The position numbers and the translations under genes were made by a program. This document shows, one piece after another, positions 11,301-62,531 of a stretch of DNA of 64,000 nt (the first letter of the stretch is position 1; each line of letters begins with the position of its first letter). The notes under the pieces were generated by a model that did no database searches, had not been told where the DNA came from, and was given only the letters and a program-made list of their open reading frames with translations. Source of the DNA: Solea solea (taxonomy: Eukaryota > Chordata > Actinopteri > Pleuronectiformes > Soleidae); NCBI RefSeq assembly GCF_958295425.1, contig NC_081137.1, forward strand, positions 11,013,738-11,077,737, read 5' to 3'.

Positions 11301-12898
11301 AGAGAAATTACATTTACTATCACCGTCATAAAAAACCTCAGCCATTGTTTCCATGAAAAATAACGTTTGACTATCAAACAATGACTCAGCAACCTCTTAT
11401 TGTGGTGACGCCGACATATTCATTTACTTCTTTAAAGGATTTTGAGCATGTGAGAGCAATTGACACACTTTTCCATGTAATCCACAATGTGCTGCTTGCT
11501 GTTTGTGCCAAAATAATGTTTAAATTTTTTTTGCAAATACTAGTGATGATTCCAAATATGTACAAAAGTGGCTCAGAAAAAAACATAATATCCAGTGCAA
11601 ACAGTAAAAGAACAGCGTATATATCCTGTAATTACATGACAAGCCTCATTTTATTGTCTTCCATGGATGAAAACAGAAACTGTGTGTACAGAATGGTAGT
11701 CACATGCAATTACAAAAATATGAATTTTTTACAGTAACATAAAAAACATGTATTGGCCCATTCTAAAAATTGTACAGCTTTTTACACAGTATTTTATACA
11801 TGAAAAAAATATATAAATATATACACATCTGTCATCGCCATAGCAGTACCTATTCAAAAAATGTTGTGATGTCATTTACATATAAAATGTTTGTACAAAT
11901 ATTAGAAGAATCCTGTTAATCTGCTATACATTAAATAATGTATTTACATCACATACGGTTGGATTTTGCAACACAAAGTTTGACTGCGACCGTTCACAAA
12001 AACTGACCCTAGGTGTTCCGACACAGTACGCTCACTCAGTCGACCGTGCACACCCTCACACACACACACACACACCACATATAAATACAAGCACACCAAC
12101 TGAAGCCAGCAACCACAAACAGTTTGCACAAGCGCGCACAAGAGGTAATGTTTTACAGAGATATAGGACACTTTTGCGCCAGGTTCCTGATTTATCTTTT
12201 TTTTTTTTGTTTGTTTTTGTAGTCTGACCTCTTGAAAGAAGGCTCTTTCTAAGGAACTCGTGTTCTTATAAAGTGCACTTTACACTTCAGTGGATGGACA
12301 TTACTATTAATCATAAACAGCCAGCATTATTCTTTCCATTCCCATGTAGATTGTGGATGATGACGGGAATATTCCTGACATTTCCTTTTTATTTCAGCTG
12401 TCATTCAGCATTTACACCAGGTGCCCAGTTTTCAAATGCATCCAATACACAGTGACTTTAACAGGTTAAACTCCATAACGACAACAACACAAGTGAGCAT
12501 ATATTATCATCAGCGTGTGTCTGAACCTCATCCGAGAGCGTCCTGAAGTAGAAAAGAAACCACTGCAAATGGAACTATCGGAAAACTAAACAACAAAAAG
12601 GAAAACTGCATATTGTGTCTCGACATGAGCAGGTGAACGTCTCAGCACATGCCATCGCACAAAATAAAAAAAACAACAACAGACAGTAGCTTTGAGAAGG
12701 TAACTAAAGCAGCCGGTCACACGTGTCAAACACTCAGGGAAAAACGGAAGGACAGATAAATGAAGGTGGTCCATTTGGTAGCAGGGTTCATTTCACGTTC
12801 CAGATGCGTGATTTGTTTTGTTTGTGTGCGCCTAGGTGTGTTTTCCTCAAGAGGAAACAGAGGCCGTGTTGGTCAGGGCCTCCCGGCAAGAACAACCA

Positions 12899-12946
<48 letters not shown>

Positions 12947-14776
12947 AGCAGCACAGCAGCACAGAGAAGGTGAGCAGGCCAAAGAACAGGGCAGCAGCCA
13001 TCAGCACAGGCACAGACCACAGCGCACCGGTCAGTCTCAGCACAGACACCACAAAGCCTCACAGTCCCCAACGACATCACACAACACAACCAAAAACACA
13101 GGAAGGCAAGGAGATCTTAGACGACGGGAGGGACCAGTGGTGGAGGACGATGGTGTTCCGTCCCCTCCGCCCACACCTCCGTCCACCAATCCTCTCTTCC
13201 CCAGTGACAAAACGCAGCGGTTAGACGTGGAAGATCAGACTGTGGGATTAGTGGAAGCAGCGTCTGTTTCAGGCAGAGGCAATGCTTTGATCAATCCTGT
13301 AAGAGTTAAGGATTCAGGAGCATGCAAGGCAGAACCAGGCTTTGTTGTGCATTGCTTATATTTTTCAGTGCAACGGCTACAACCTAGATTAGGGAAAGAG
13401 AACAAGAAAGAGAGGGAAGAGCAAAAGGAAAACAAACATTAGATGGTTAGTGAAAGTGCAACAGGCCTCCAAGCTGATTTCTTTGTGTTTTAGAAGCGGT
13501 GGTGTGCACCGCGTGTCCCTGTATACCTGTCCAAAAGGTTTTCTTTCAAAATAAAACGCATCTTCCATCATCTTGCTACAAAACTGACATTTAAGCGCAC
13601 AATCAGTATTATAGTACTTGACGACTGGGTTTACACTGATTAGTTTGTGATAAAAAATAAAATGAAAATTGGTCACATTTAGTCTTTGAGCAAAGAAGAC
13701 ACGTTTGTGTTAAAAGCGAGAAGCAAGAAGCAGAAAAGCAGTAGGAAACACGGTGTGAAGGCGAAGCTGTTAATCATGCGATGGAGGTGCAATTGAAGAA
13801 AGTGACATGGAAACTTTTCTACGAGGAAAAAAAAGAATGAAATTATTCGGGGTGTAGAATAAAAGGGAGGTTGACACTCCTCCTATTTAAAATGCTCTCT
13901 TTTTTGTCATAGCACATAATGTAGCAGGTTCTTAGCACTGTGCATCTGTCATATAATTTTTCCTTTCGATTATTTTAAAGGTCCAATGTGTAACATGAAG
14001 GAGGGTTTATTGGCAGACATTCAATATGCCACTAATATATTATATTTAAATGTACGTTAAGCATCTTCTTGTGTGTATCTATGGGAACCTAATCAGCTGA
14101 AAACTTGGCCAAGGCCACTGTGGTTTCCTGACACACTTAGAAGAGAGAGAGAGAGGGAGGTGAGCAAAACCATCCTCCATTTAGTGCAACCTGGATCTTG
14201 AGGGGACTGAGAATTGCCATGACGACAAACTATCCAATCACAGACTACAATAGAGTGACACTTAAATGAAATTAAACACTATATCTAGGAGACTATGATG
14301 AACTATACTACTGTTTTTTTCTGATTCATTCAGTCATTGTCACGTGTCATCATCTCATGTGACATGTGACAACGGAGGCTTTATTAAACTAAAATCTCGA
14401 TATGTCGTCAAAATATATGAACCACAATGTTCACATTTCATTTGAAGGTATGGCTGCGAGGATGTCCTACATGTCCCACTGCAGTGACAGGGGCATTTGG
14501 TCATGAGTGGTGCTAAATATGAAGTTGAAATGTATTAAAAATATAGAAATGAAATATCCACGTACAGTATGAATGACATTTTTAAATAAGACGGAATAAA
14601 TAAGACTGCTCGGCTGCTTCCGTCTCTTACAACTTGTCGACTGTGGAGTTGATGACTCATAGAATCAGCACTGTGAGTGACAGGTCTTTGTACCAACAAG
14701 GAATCTGAAGTTTGACTATTAAGGACTATGTCTTTGTTTTCCAGTGTCTTCACATCGTCCTTCACATCCTGGATAC
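11300..14776 (-). other. Probable ksr1 3'UTR and downstream flank
   Basis: The 3.5 kb after the ksr1 stop codon holds mostly non-repetitive sequence, unlike the MITE-rich intergenic DNA below 11.3 kb, and is U-rich in the mRNA sense. Minus-strand AATAAA hexamers occur at about 14371-14376, 14005-14010, 12387-12392 and 11650-11655, so a long 3'UTR with alternative ends is possible. This is inference only. One repeat remnant of the 'TTAAAGGTCCAGTGTG' family sits at 13974-14010. Confidence 0.4.
12898..12946. repeat. (ATC)n trinucleotide repeat
   Basis: About 16 ATC units, giving poly-Ile, poly-Ser or poly-His on one strand and poly-Asp, poly-Met or other runs on the other. The long frames across it are consequences of the repeat. 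Confidence 0.95.
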
Positions 14777-52532
<37,756 letters not shown>

Positions 52533-52900
52533 TCCTCAGCATTGGGCACGGCTGGAAGGGCTGCAGTCAAAAACGGGTGCTCTCGAATACAACATATGCA
52601 GCCCGTCAAAGCGACGCAGCGACCTATTGTGGAAGTTCGCTGACACCAAATGTCCCCCAGGTCCCAATCTGGAGAGGATGCAGACTGCGGTTCTGAATGG
52701 ATGTTCAGATTGTGACCAGTCCCGGACTGAGAACAGGTTCCAGAGCAGCAGACGCTCGATGAGTATTTCCAGTCCGCTCAGGACAACGACGAGTGGATAC
52801 TCCACCGACAGCTCTCTGGCAGAGGCTTTCACCGTCTGTCAGCTGTTGGGAACATCATGGGGCGCGGTGCAGTCTGGGAAATGAAGTCATTCGCATTCTC
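52533..52900 (-). promoter_or_regulatory. ksr1 5'UTR and promoter region
   Basis: The sequence just upstream of the start codon is CpG-richer than its surroundings (AAACGGGTGC, AAAGCGACGCAGCGACC, GCTCGATGAG, CAACGACGAGTGG) and the transition to A/T-rich DNA is at about 52.92 kb. No clear TATA box. This fits a CpG-type vertebrate promoter. Confidence 0.5.
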
Positions 52901-55049
52901 AATCCTGCCCAGCCCCCGTACACATGAAGAGAAAAATACTATCCAATCATTATCATCATCATAATCATAATAATAGTATTAGTAATAATAACAACAATAA
53001 TAATGTGTTTTACAAGGAAATAAAACAAATTCGAAATTGTAAATCCAGTTCAGCAACCAAATCTAACCATTTCTTCCTTGGGCCATTATTTGAATCTACA
53101 TCCCTGGACATTGTCATCAAAATCTGACCTTTAAAAATAGACGTAACCTCTTCAAAGAGGTTATAATAAAATTAATAATGGATCCACATACTTTATAATC
53201 CCATTTAAATGCTTTAGATGTCAGTGTAATGTTTCAATCCTATATCAAACCAGATCAAACCTCCCTCACCACACCCAAATATGAAACTATACACTTTGCT
53301 GTTTGTGCATTCATTATTTATAGTTTTCTCATATAGAAAAAAAATCGTATTCACTCACTACCACCGACTTTAGGCAGAATTCATTCTATAAAATAGCTGT
53401 TCTTTGCATTTAATTTAAACAGGGTTTTCTCAAAATGTTCATTGCTGGGGAGTAAGGCTGTTGTCATGGCATCTCCGACTACAGCCAAGGATGGATTATT
53501 GGGCCATACTATCCCGATATTTTAGCTACTATGTTATTCATTTTTGATATTTTAATGAGGCCATGAAGCCACTTAACACTGGTTATGTTATGTGATATAT
53601 TTTAATATAGTCCCTCAATCCTATAACTCGGTTTATACAGACGATTCCCACCTGTGCCCAGGGGCCCTCTGGCTCACAATCCGTCTCAGTCTACGAGACA
53701 ATTTCACAGTTGCAGGATCACTGTACGTCCCTCACTACACCACATGCTGTGTTATGGTCTTTGCAGTCTTTATTCTACATGAGTGACCACACGTTGCACA
53801 ACCCTTTTCCAACAAATGTGTCACAAAAATGCAAAAACATGTGGCCACCAAACCCAACATGAGAAGTGACACAGGATATGATGCATGAAAGAGAGACTTC
53901 ACAAATGAAATACCATGTGACAGACATACAAGACAACAGAGGATTAAAAAAAAAATGCAAAAAACATTTGCAAAATTTAGTTTCATTACAAGCTCAACTA
54001 AAACAATGAAAATAGTGACATCATTGGGAATGCACATCCAGTTATTTCATCCTGAGTTTCAAAGCAATTATTGAGATTAAGTCACGAAACGCTGTCTGTG
54101 TCTGTGAATATTTCACACCCAGCGACTGATGATCACGTGCTGATCAGTGGCTGCGACTTGCAAAAACACTCGCCGACCACATTATCTGCCAGAAACGTGT
54201 CTGGCGTGAACTCGGCTTTAACACACGAGAACGCTGATGAGGCATGTGCTTATTGCTGTTTGTACACTTACATCAGGGGCCTCCAACTCAAATAACCTGG
54301 GCCCAGTGAACTTCTAGGCTGGTCAGGAGTGGGCGAGGGAACAATTAAAAAATGGACTAAAAATATTTATGCTGACACTGCACACCATTTTGAAATAAAA
54401 GTTTTGATATACAACAATATGTGTTTTCACAAAAGAACATATTTATGAGCATCTTGAATTTTCATAGTTTTTGCACTTTGCATTTATTATGATAGCCTCT
54501 TTACGTAATTTGGTAAATATAACATAATGTATTATAATTATTATTATATTAAACAGGCCCTGAGTTTCTGAGTTTGAGACCTCTGATCTAGATGCTGTAA
54601 TAACTGCAAAAACTGTGAAAAAAAAATGTCTTTCTGTATGTCTGCATCAAATGTTGATGCCGTTTCAAGACCATGTGAATTATCCGCGGAGCATATCATG
54701 TGTACGAGGGTGTGATGACGGTGCAGGTTTGAGGCAACCGTACACGTGGCTCACTGGAGGAATGAGGGTGTGATGTTCCTTCCTTTAATATACCCTGATT
54801 ATACAATGATATGTGAGTCACTTTTTCGTGGAGCCGTGTGTTCTTACCCTCCATCTGTCCGTCTTTCTGTGTTTCACACATTCACCAGCACAATTCACCA
54901 GCCTTGTGCGGTAACACATGAGGCCCGGGCTGTGCCGAAAGTGAACAACTAAACAAAACCTCACTCGTGCCTCACGCATGCTGATGAACCACTGAGCAAA
55001 ACTAGCAATATACTGTCCTCATGATGGACTATGGAGTTTGCCATTAATA

Positions 55050-55094
55050 TAACAGAGAATTGTGAGTGTGTCTAACACTGACAATTCTCTGTTA
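55050..55094. repeat. 19-bp inverted repeat (hairpin)
   Basis: Left arm TAACAGAGAATTGTGAGTG, right arm CACTGACAATTCTCTGTTA, one mismatch, 7-base loop TGTCTAA. Confidence 0.85.
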
Positions 55095-55439
55095 AAACTT
55101 CAGTTCTGAGTGTTGCTGCTGTCTGGTGTTGTTGTCTTAACAGCACAGCTTTGATGGGGACATGCCAGATGGACACCATGACAATTAAAGCTCTTCTTTG
55201 CTTTCAAGTTCAAGTGACTAAGAAGCAAAAGTGGGGCCCGAATAAAGAAGAAGAGATATAATATGATCACCCTATACAGAAGTGAACAGTCAAACTAATA
55301 TGACACCGAGAGGAACCGTGTAATAATACTTCATTATTCAACAGAGCCTGGTAACGCTGCAAAAGTGAGGGAGATCTGTGTTATCTCTTCTTGTTCAGTT
55401 TGATGGCAGCTAATGACAGACTATAACACTAGATAATGA

Positions 55440-55860
55440 GATAATAGATTAGCACTGACTGTGCCAACACGAGCGCTGTCTCACACTGAAAACATTGCTG
55501 CCAAGGAAAAAACAGATTTCACCCCCGTAACAATAGACTCGCTGAATAAGAATATATGCCTGAATATAGAAGAATATCTTTGCTGTTAGACAGCCTTCTC
55601 TGACTGGAAGATGAAGTTTGTGGAGTGGTCACTCTCAGATCGCCTGCGTAAATCTGAACTGATGGAGGCATCAGGGCATCAACATTCTCTATGCCCTGTT
55701 TTAAATTGTTGATTTTTTCTATATGGACTTTGGTGTGGGGAGTTAGTGGTTTGGAATTATGACTTTAAGTGTTTGGTGTTTGTTTTCATTTAGTTTGAGT
55801 TGCCTTCAAGTGCAGCAACTCGTTTCCATCCAGTTCCCTTCAATATGATAATAATCCATT
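55440..55860 (+). repeat. Dispersed 'ATGGACTTTGGTGTGGG' family copy
   Basis: Contains GCACTGACTGTGCCAACACG, CTATATGGACTTTGGTGTGG and GGAGTTAGTGGTTTGGAATT. Confidence 0.55.
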
Positions 55861-57569
55861 GGATTGAAAACCTGCTTTAAATATCCATCTTAATGGTGTT
55901 TTCAGGCGCAAATTAACAGTCATGAGTGGCTGTTTTTATCTGAAACTACCAACATTTTTTATTTTATCTTTTTTTTTCCAATATCTTTTGCATCCAAACA
56001 GAGTTGACACTGAACACAGTAGTGCCCTTAGTAAGTCACCTGGCAAGTTTGTTAAATAAAAAAAAAGTATTTTAAACAGTTAAGTTCCCTATAACAGTTG
56101 TTTTCTGTACATATTACATTCACATTATTTATATTTCTTAGAATGGAAAGGGTCATATTTCTTACTTCTAACTTCATGCAAAATGTTGCTTATTTTATCT
56201 GTTTGCTAATATTGCGTTTTGGCATTCTTTTACCTTATAGTATTTTATTTCTGAGGGAGCAAATATTAGTGCATTCTAATTTTCACCCAGGTCTTAATGA
56301 AGTATTCAGAATCTGATTTAAATCAGTTTTTCCTCAAGTCCCTGCTGACCGCCACAAAGCATCCATGTCTGTTGGTTGTCAGTACCTCATACGGTCACGC
56401 TTCAAAAAGCCTAAATTGCCCCTCTAGAACATTAATGCACCACCTTGACTCTCATTGTTTGTGACTGCTTATGAGGAAAAAGGTGAAATATGAGAAGTCA
56501 GTGTTCTCTGAAATCCCAAAGTCATTTCATGATCTGATCTGTGATGAAAAATACGTGCGGGTCTCACCATTTGTTACTCTCTGTTCACTCACGCTTTCCT
56601 GCACTGCTCTCCACCATAACGTGCATCATGCAGGTAATCCAAACACACAAGAACGTCTCCCTGTAATGTTCAGGCAAGCACCTGACAGCTTTCTGACGGT
56701 GCTTAATCAGAGCGCAGCCTGGCAGCCACTTAAGCCCTTTAACCTGTTGTACGACAGGACAGTTAAGACACCACGCCTCGTGTGGAGGCTCATGGCTTCA
56801 GTTTAAATTAGACTTGCAGACAATCTGATTCCATCGTCTTTGGTGGCAGGGATTTCCATGAGCCCATTTATACTATAACAACATAAAAAGGCAATCTTGA
56901 GCTCAAAGCAAAGCTTTTGAATGTGGTATGGTTTTTTTTTACCACAAAAGTATTTATGTGTACAATTCAAACTCCAGTGTAACTTGTGACACCAAAAGAG
57001 TTGCTGTTTAGTGAAGTGACATTTTGTTTCTTATATTACTTATTTATTCTTGTTTCCTGTTTTATTTTGAAAGGTTTTTCACTTCCTGCCCTCCTGTGAT
57101 TACCCGCACCTGCCCTAATGTGTCACACCTGCTTCTAATTGGCTCCCCTTCCCCCACAGTAAAGTGTTCTCCTCTCCTTCTGTGTCAGTTTGTCCTTCTC
57201 TAGGTAGATTCTGGTTCTGCGTCGACCAGTTTTTGGCTTTTTTCTAACCTCATTGTTTGGATTTTCCGTGTATGGACCTGGTTTTGAATAAACAAAGTTA
57301 CGTGCTACATCTTCAAATGGTGAACAATGTTGATCTTTGAAGAAAGATTTCAAAAGGACGGGGTTTTTTTCCCTCGTTGCTGCAAAATCCTGTTCTGCTA
57401 CTTTGTTCCTTCCAAAGATTCTACTTGTAAAAAAAATGACTAACTTGTGTGATAAAGGTAAAAAAAACAAATATTAACATTTCCATAAAGACTATTCAAT
57501 ATCTTAAGAATATATATGTTCACTGCATTATCATAAGATGGAATGGAAACTGAATTTTGTGTTGTTTTG

Positions 57570-57970
57570 TAAACCGTTCACTCCCCCACACCGAAGTTCA
57601 TAGAGAAAATCAGCGATTTGACGTCACAGCAAACGGGAGCTGTTGATCCACTGCTGTCTCCTCCATTGAGTTTGAAAGTGTTCACTTGTGAGGTTGCTGT
57701 TTGAAATCCTTCCTTGGATTTAACTAAGTGACATAAACTTATAGACTTATAGCAGTAGACCAGCAGCTCCCAATAAGCTGTGAGATAAAAACACTGTTTT
57801 TCTTTATGGGCTTTGGTGTAGGAGCGTGAAGAGCCTCAGTATCCAGTTAAAAAGATATCTAGAATATGAGCTTTTTGTAAAGTGGTCACAATACATTTTT
57901 TTCCCCCATGTATTGTGTGTGGCAAGCATCTGTATCTCAAACTGGGTGCATACACAAAACTGAACTTTTT
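57570..57970 (+). repeat. Dispersed 'ATGGACTTTGGTGTGGG' family copy
   Basis: CACCGAAGTTCATAGAGAAA, GAGCTGTTGATCCACTGCTG, CTTTATGGGCTTTGGTGTAG, in family order. Confidence 0.6.
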
Positions 57971-58404
57971 CCACCCACACCAACAGTCATAAATAATGTG
58001 TTTTATAGGTGAAATATGTGTCAGTATTTCCCAGTTCCCTCAGACCAAAAGGGCATAGAATAGGTTTAAGTTCATGTCGTGCAGTCGCTCATAATATTAC
58101 ATTACTACAGCCTTTTGCACAACATGTGCACACACACAACATGAGAACCTGCTAGATATGTCGGCTTTTGATCACTGGCACAAATTAAACTTTAAATGTC
58201 AACTTTTGTTTTGGTGGCGGGTAAAGTTTGTTGCTGTGTAATCAAAGCACACAAGGAGAACACTGAGTCACTTGACTGCACGGTATTAGTCATAAATCTT
58301 TGTCCCTTTGGTCAATATTTAGTGCAAATATTAACACAGTAATCATGTATCCCTTTTCAGTGAAAATGAATTGTAGAAAAAAAGCCTGCTGCGCATTATT
58401 TCTA

Positions 58405-58635
58405 CCGCTTAATCCTCTGTCACGTGAGGGTCAATCTGTGCCAATCTCAGCTGACATAGGGCTACAGGCGGGGGTACACCCTGGACAGTTCACCAGTCCA
58501 TCGCAGGGCCACATAGAGACAAACAAACTCGACCATCCATCCACTTTCCCACTCACACCTATGGTCAGTTTGAGTGTCCAATTTACCCACACACAGGGAG
58601 AACATGCTCACCACTACACCAACTGCGTGACCCCT
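58405..58635 (+). repeat. Common teleost repeat ('CACCCTGGACAGTTCACCAG')
   Basis: CAGCTGACATAGGGCTACAG, GGGGTACACCCTGGACAGTT, CGCAGGGCCACATAGAGACA and ACACACAGGGAGAACATG are in the order seen in many fish loci. It yields a 128-codon open frame that is not a gene. Confidence 0.75.
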
Positions 58636-58821
58636 TTCTTAAATCCTATGTTTTTAAAATCAAAGACGACATTTAGAGCTCCATAACTCATATTATTGCA
58701 ATTCCCACAGTGTTAATGTGTGTCTATTCGATATTGTTGCGTTAATATGAAAACAGGAAGTTGGATAGAGCAGACCTCGTGCATGTGAACTTGAACTGAA
58801 CTCTCCACCCTAAAGAGTTGC

Positions 58822-58824
<3 letters not shown>

Positions 58825-58860
<36 letters not shown>
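58825..58860. repeat. (GT)n microsatellite
   Basis: About 18 GT units. Confidence 0.95.
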
Positions 58861-58863
<3 letters not shown>

Positions 58864-60038
58864 TGTTTTATTTTTCACAGTACAGGGCAATCTTCCAAAC
58901 ATGACAGTTGTCACTGAGTGCACACAGCTGGGACACACACATAAGAACTATGGGGCACTGAAGAAAAATCACTGGTGGTCTTCCGGAGACATGAGCTGCA
59001 GCCATGAACTTTTAACCACATTGTAAATGGAAGGAGGCCTCTTGGATGAGAGGTGAAACACCCTCAGTTGCTTATAGATGTATACATTTAATGTACAGTG
59101 TGCAACATTTATTGATGAAGTTGCATGTCAAAGCTCAATCTCCTTCACCTCACCCTTCCTTTCCAAGTGTGCTAATCTCAGATGTTTAGTTTGTCCATTG
59201 TGGGCTACTGTAAAAACATGGTGGCTCAAAATGGTGGCCTGTGTAGCGCTCCTTTTGGTGGGATGAAAAACACTTCATAAAATCTGGTGATTGTACATTT
59301 ATAGACCTAATTTGTCATTAATATGACTTAAATGAAAATAATTTCACCCACGTTTCCCCTTGACCTTTGACTGGCTGCTGCATCATCACAAGGGTTAATG
59401 AACAAAGAGAGTGGCAGGAAGAGTGAAATGTGCATAACCACCACCACCTGCTGGACGGTTTCTGTATTGCAACAACAGGCAGCTCAAGGCACGTGATAAT
59501 GGCGTTTGTGATTAAAGAACAACATATTTAGAGATTTTCAGGGCAAATCATTGATAATGTAAAAGAAAAATAATCAGTGGAGCATCACGGTGCCATGATC
59601 TTCCTGTTCAACAACACTTTATAAACGTTTATGGAAATGATCCGTGTGTTCTGTAATACTGGCACAGAGTTATTGTTGTGAATATATTCATATCAGACAG
59701 GAATTAAATATGGTATATTGGACTTGTTTACAAAAAAAATTCCCATTAAGGGGGGGAAAGTTAATTAAAGTTGGGTTGTAACACGCAAATTATTTTCTTA
59801 ACGGATTGTTTACTTTCTTAATTATCAATATGTTGTTTTTTATGAAATGTCAAACATTTTGATAAGCTGAGCATGAGTTGGTCTTAACCATCAAACAGTT
59901 ATGGTTGAATAACATAATTATTTATTATTGTTATTATCCAGTTTAATTCTCAACGCTTGAAACGTGAAACCAGTGATGTAATGTGTGGCGCTTCATACTG
60001 AACAGTACTTAAACCATAAACACATTTGATAATTTTCT

Positions 60039-60044
60039 TTTATT
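60039..60044 (-). terminator. Candidate poly(A) signal of vezf1
   Basis: AATAAA on the minus strand about 2.1 kb after the vezf1 stop codon, followed (below) by ordinary A/T-rich intergenic sequence. It implies a 3'UTR of about 2.1 kb (60030-62172). That stretch has no repeat copies except a short (GT)n at 61706-61729, in keeping with mRNA sequence. Confidence 0.4.
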
Positions 60045-62172
60045 TAGACAACCCAAATAAAAGGCACATAACATTGCGCATGTTTATGTAATAATCTGAC
60101 AAACATACATTTAAAAAAAATGTAGGAATGTTTGACCTTTCTGCTAATCAGAAAGCCTAAGCCTTTCATATATACAAAATTACCATTGTTAATGTTCTAA
60201 TACAAAAGATTTATAAAAAAAGGTTATCTTATCTTTCACATCTATTGTAACTACCATATTCTCAGAACTAAAATAGTTTGTTTTTTTTACAAAGATATAC
60301 ATTCAACTGCTTTCACAAGGGTCCTGGAATTTCCTTTTTTTTTTTTTCCTTAAAAATAAAGAGATGTTCAATTTCATGAGAAATGTTTCAGGTTATCACA
60401 TTGTTATTGTATCAAAATTTGGCAAACAGGTTATCATAGTGTTTCTACGCAAATGCATAACAACAACAAAAGAAGCTACGGTAACATTTAGTTTCAAACT
60501 AAACTTTGGGCGGGGCAGGGGGGGGGCGGGGCGGGATGACAAACATGCATATTCCATTTTTCAGGCCAAAAGTGGAACGAACTGCAACACAGTCAAAATA
60601 ACATGGCATTCATTAAAAAGAGTTGACGCTCAACATCTAGTGTTTGGGCTCATGCAACACCAATTATTTCCCCATTATTTTAATGGACACAAACTTGCAT
60701 TTCATCATAGTCATCCAGCTCTCAGCCACATGACCATGCAGCCAGAGACTGAACTAGAATTTAAAAGAAATGTGTAATAGTACAGCATGTACTCAATTAA
60801 TCATTTAAATGGACGGTTATGTTTTATATATATAAAAAAAAAAAGCCTGGTTAAGTGTTCTCACACCAAAATGCCAAAAATTTAAAAAAAGAACCATGTT
60901 CATGCATAATGGACTTTTATGTTTTTTTCCTGAGTGAATGATCCTTAGTATCATCTTGGGGGGGGGCAATTACAGATAAATGATTCAAAATAAAACGCGT
61001 GTACAGAAGAGTCAGAGAAAACTAATGACAGTAACAGACTGAAAAAGCTTCACTACACAGCCAGGACTTTCCATTTACAGCCACTAGATGGCCCACAAGT
61101 GAAGACTGGCTCACTAACATTCTTTTAAGACTTCAATTTGATCTTTGACAATAATACTGCTGCTGCTGCTCACCTGTATGTAGGATATGCTTTCAGTGCA
61201 AGACTCAGTTCATTCTGACTTCAAAGAAAAAAAACATTACAAATAGGCAAAGAAAAAAAAAAACAACAACAGACCTTTGTGTTTCCATACAAAGAGAAAA
61301 CAAAAGCATTTCATCATCGAGAGGACGGTGTTGACACGTCTACTCGAATGACTGGAGCAAAAATTAAAATGCTGACATGAAAATACATTACTATGTCAAC
61401 TGTACAAGTTAGTCACTGTACCTCGAGAGCATACCAACTATCTGAGAAGAAAACAATAAGCCATTCACTGTGAAAAAATATTCTTCCATGCAAGTGGAAG
61501 CTGCTGTCCCTTTGACTAGACTCTTTTTCCTATAACATTAAATAGTGATTAGCAAGCTATAGTTACAAAAAAACAAAACAAAAAAAACACCAACATAAAA
61601 AGCAACACCCAGAGGCTTTGGGAGAGAAGTTGTAAAACATAACAAAAAAGCAATTTCTAATTATTGCTTCAGTCCATTTCTCATCTCCCTTTCACAAAAG
61701 CACTGGTGTGTGTGTGTGTGTGTGTGTGTTCCTACAGAGTCCTCGAGTGTGCTAGAGGAATCCTCTTCTCTCATTTGTCATGATACAAAACAAACAAAAT
61801 ATCACAGTTTCATCATTCTAAGTGACTACACTAAGCCTTACGGTTTTGTCCTGATTTAAAGATAAATCCTACTCGATTCCTACTCAAGTGTCCTGCATCT
61901 GGTGTCAGTCACTGATCTCTGGTTGAGAAGTGGCTGCGACTTCTCCTGCTGGGCCGCCTGCACAGCTTGTGGAAATAGTCACTTCATGGTTTGATGAGTC
62001 AAAGAGGGTTTTTTTGGGGGGGGTGGGGGTGGTGTTGGGTGAGAAAGAGCTGGACTGGAAGAGCAAATCAGGAGTACGGGGGAGTCTCTAGTTTTGCCTT
62101 ATTTTCCCTTTCTTTCTAGCCAGTTCAAAACTCACTTTCTCTCTCTATCTCCTTTTCCTCTTATTCCTCTTT
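60045..62172 (-). other. Probable vezf1 3'UTR
   Basis: Non-repetitive A/T-rich sequence directly after the stop codon. An open plus-strand frame at 60364-60777 runs antisense to it and shows no domain. Boundaries are inferred. Confidence 0.45.
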
Positions 62173-62531
62173 TTACCAGGGCGGGGAGGAAGGCAAGACT
62201 TGGGACAGAAAAGGCATGGTATCCACTTGCCTCATAGCGATGTTGAGCGGGCCGTGTATATTCATAGACATGGGGGTCGTTATAGCGACTGGGTGGGCAA
62301 TATTCATCGATGCCGAAGATGGGATGTTGACAGAGGCGATGTTGAGGGGTCCGGTGATGGTGACCGGATGCTGGAGACTGATTGGAGACGTGATGTTCAC
62401 CGTGTTGGTGCTAATGTTCATTTGTGCGGCTATGGTGACAGGGTGGTTGTTGCCCCGGTTCATCGCCGAGGTGATGGGGACGGAGACGGTCACAGGTGTC
62501 ACTGAGGCAGAATTGCAGACTTCATTACCTT
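62173..62531 (-). CDS. vezf1: vezf1 terminal coding exon
   Basis: 359 bp, EGNEVCNSASVTPVTVSVP and then repeated motifs such as HPVTIAAQMNIST, HPVTITGPLNIAS, HPVAITTPMSMNI, and the end MRQVDTMPFLSQVLPSSPPW. Antisense frames over this exon are shadows of the repeats. Confidence 0.95.

Larger units (their letters stand above)
52920..60030. other. Intergenic region between vezf1 and ksr1
   Basis: 7 kb of A/T-rich DNA with repeat pieces at 55.44-55.86, 57.57-57.97 and 58.4-58.64 kb and a (GT)n at 58825-58860. No frame here resembles a known protein. A segment at about 57.05-57.30 kb (CTTCCTGCCCTCCTGTGATT ... TTTTGAATAAAC) looks like the end of a decayed retroposon. Confidence 0.6.

Noticed and set aside
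12723..13442. 239-codon plus-strand open frame
   Set aside because: Its length depends on the (ATC)n repeat giving poly-Ile, and the rest shows no recognised protein. Kept only as a finding about the island.
57135..57470. 111-codon minus-strand open frame with basic composition
   Set aside because: Overlaps a sequence that looks like the 3' part of a decayed retroposon. No known domain.
58300..58686. 128-codon plus-strand open frame
   Set aside because: Mostly covers the common teleost repeat at 58405-58635.
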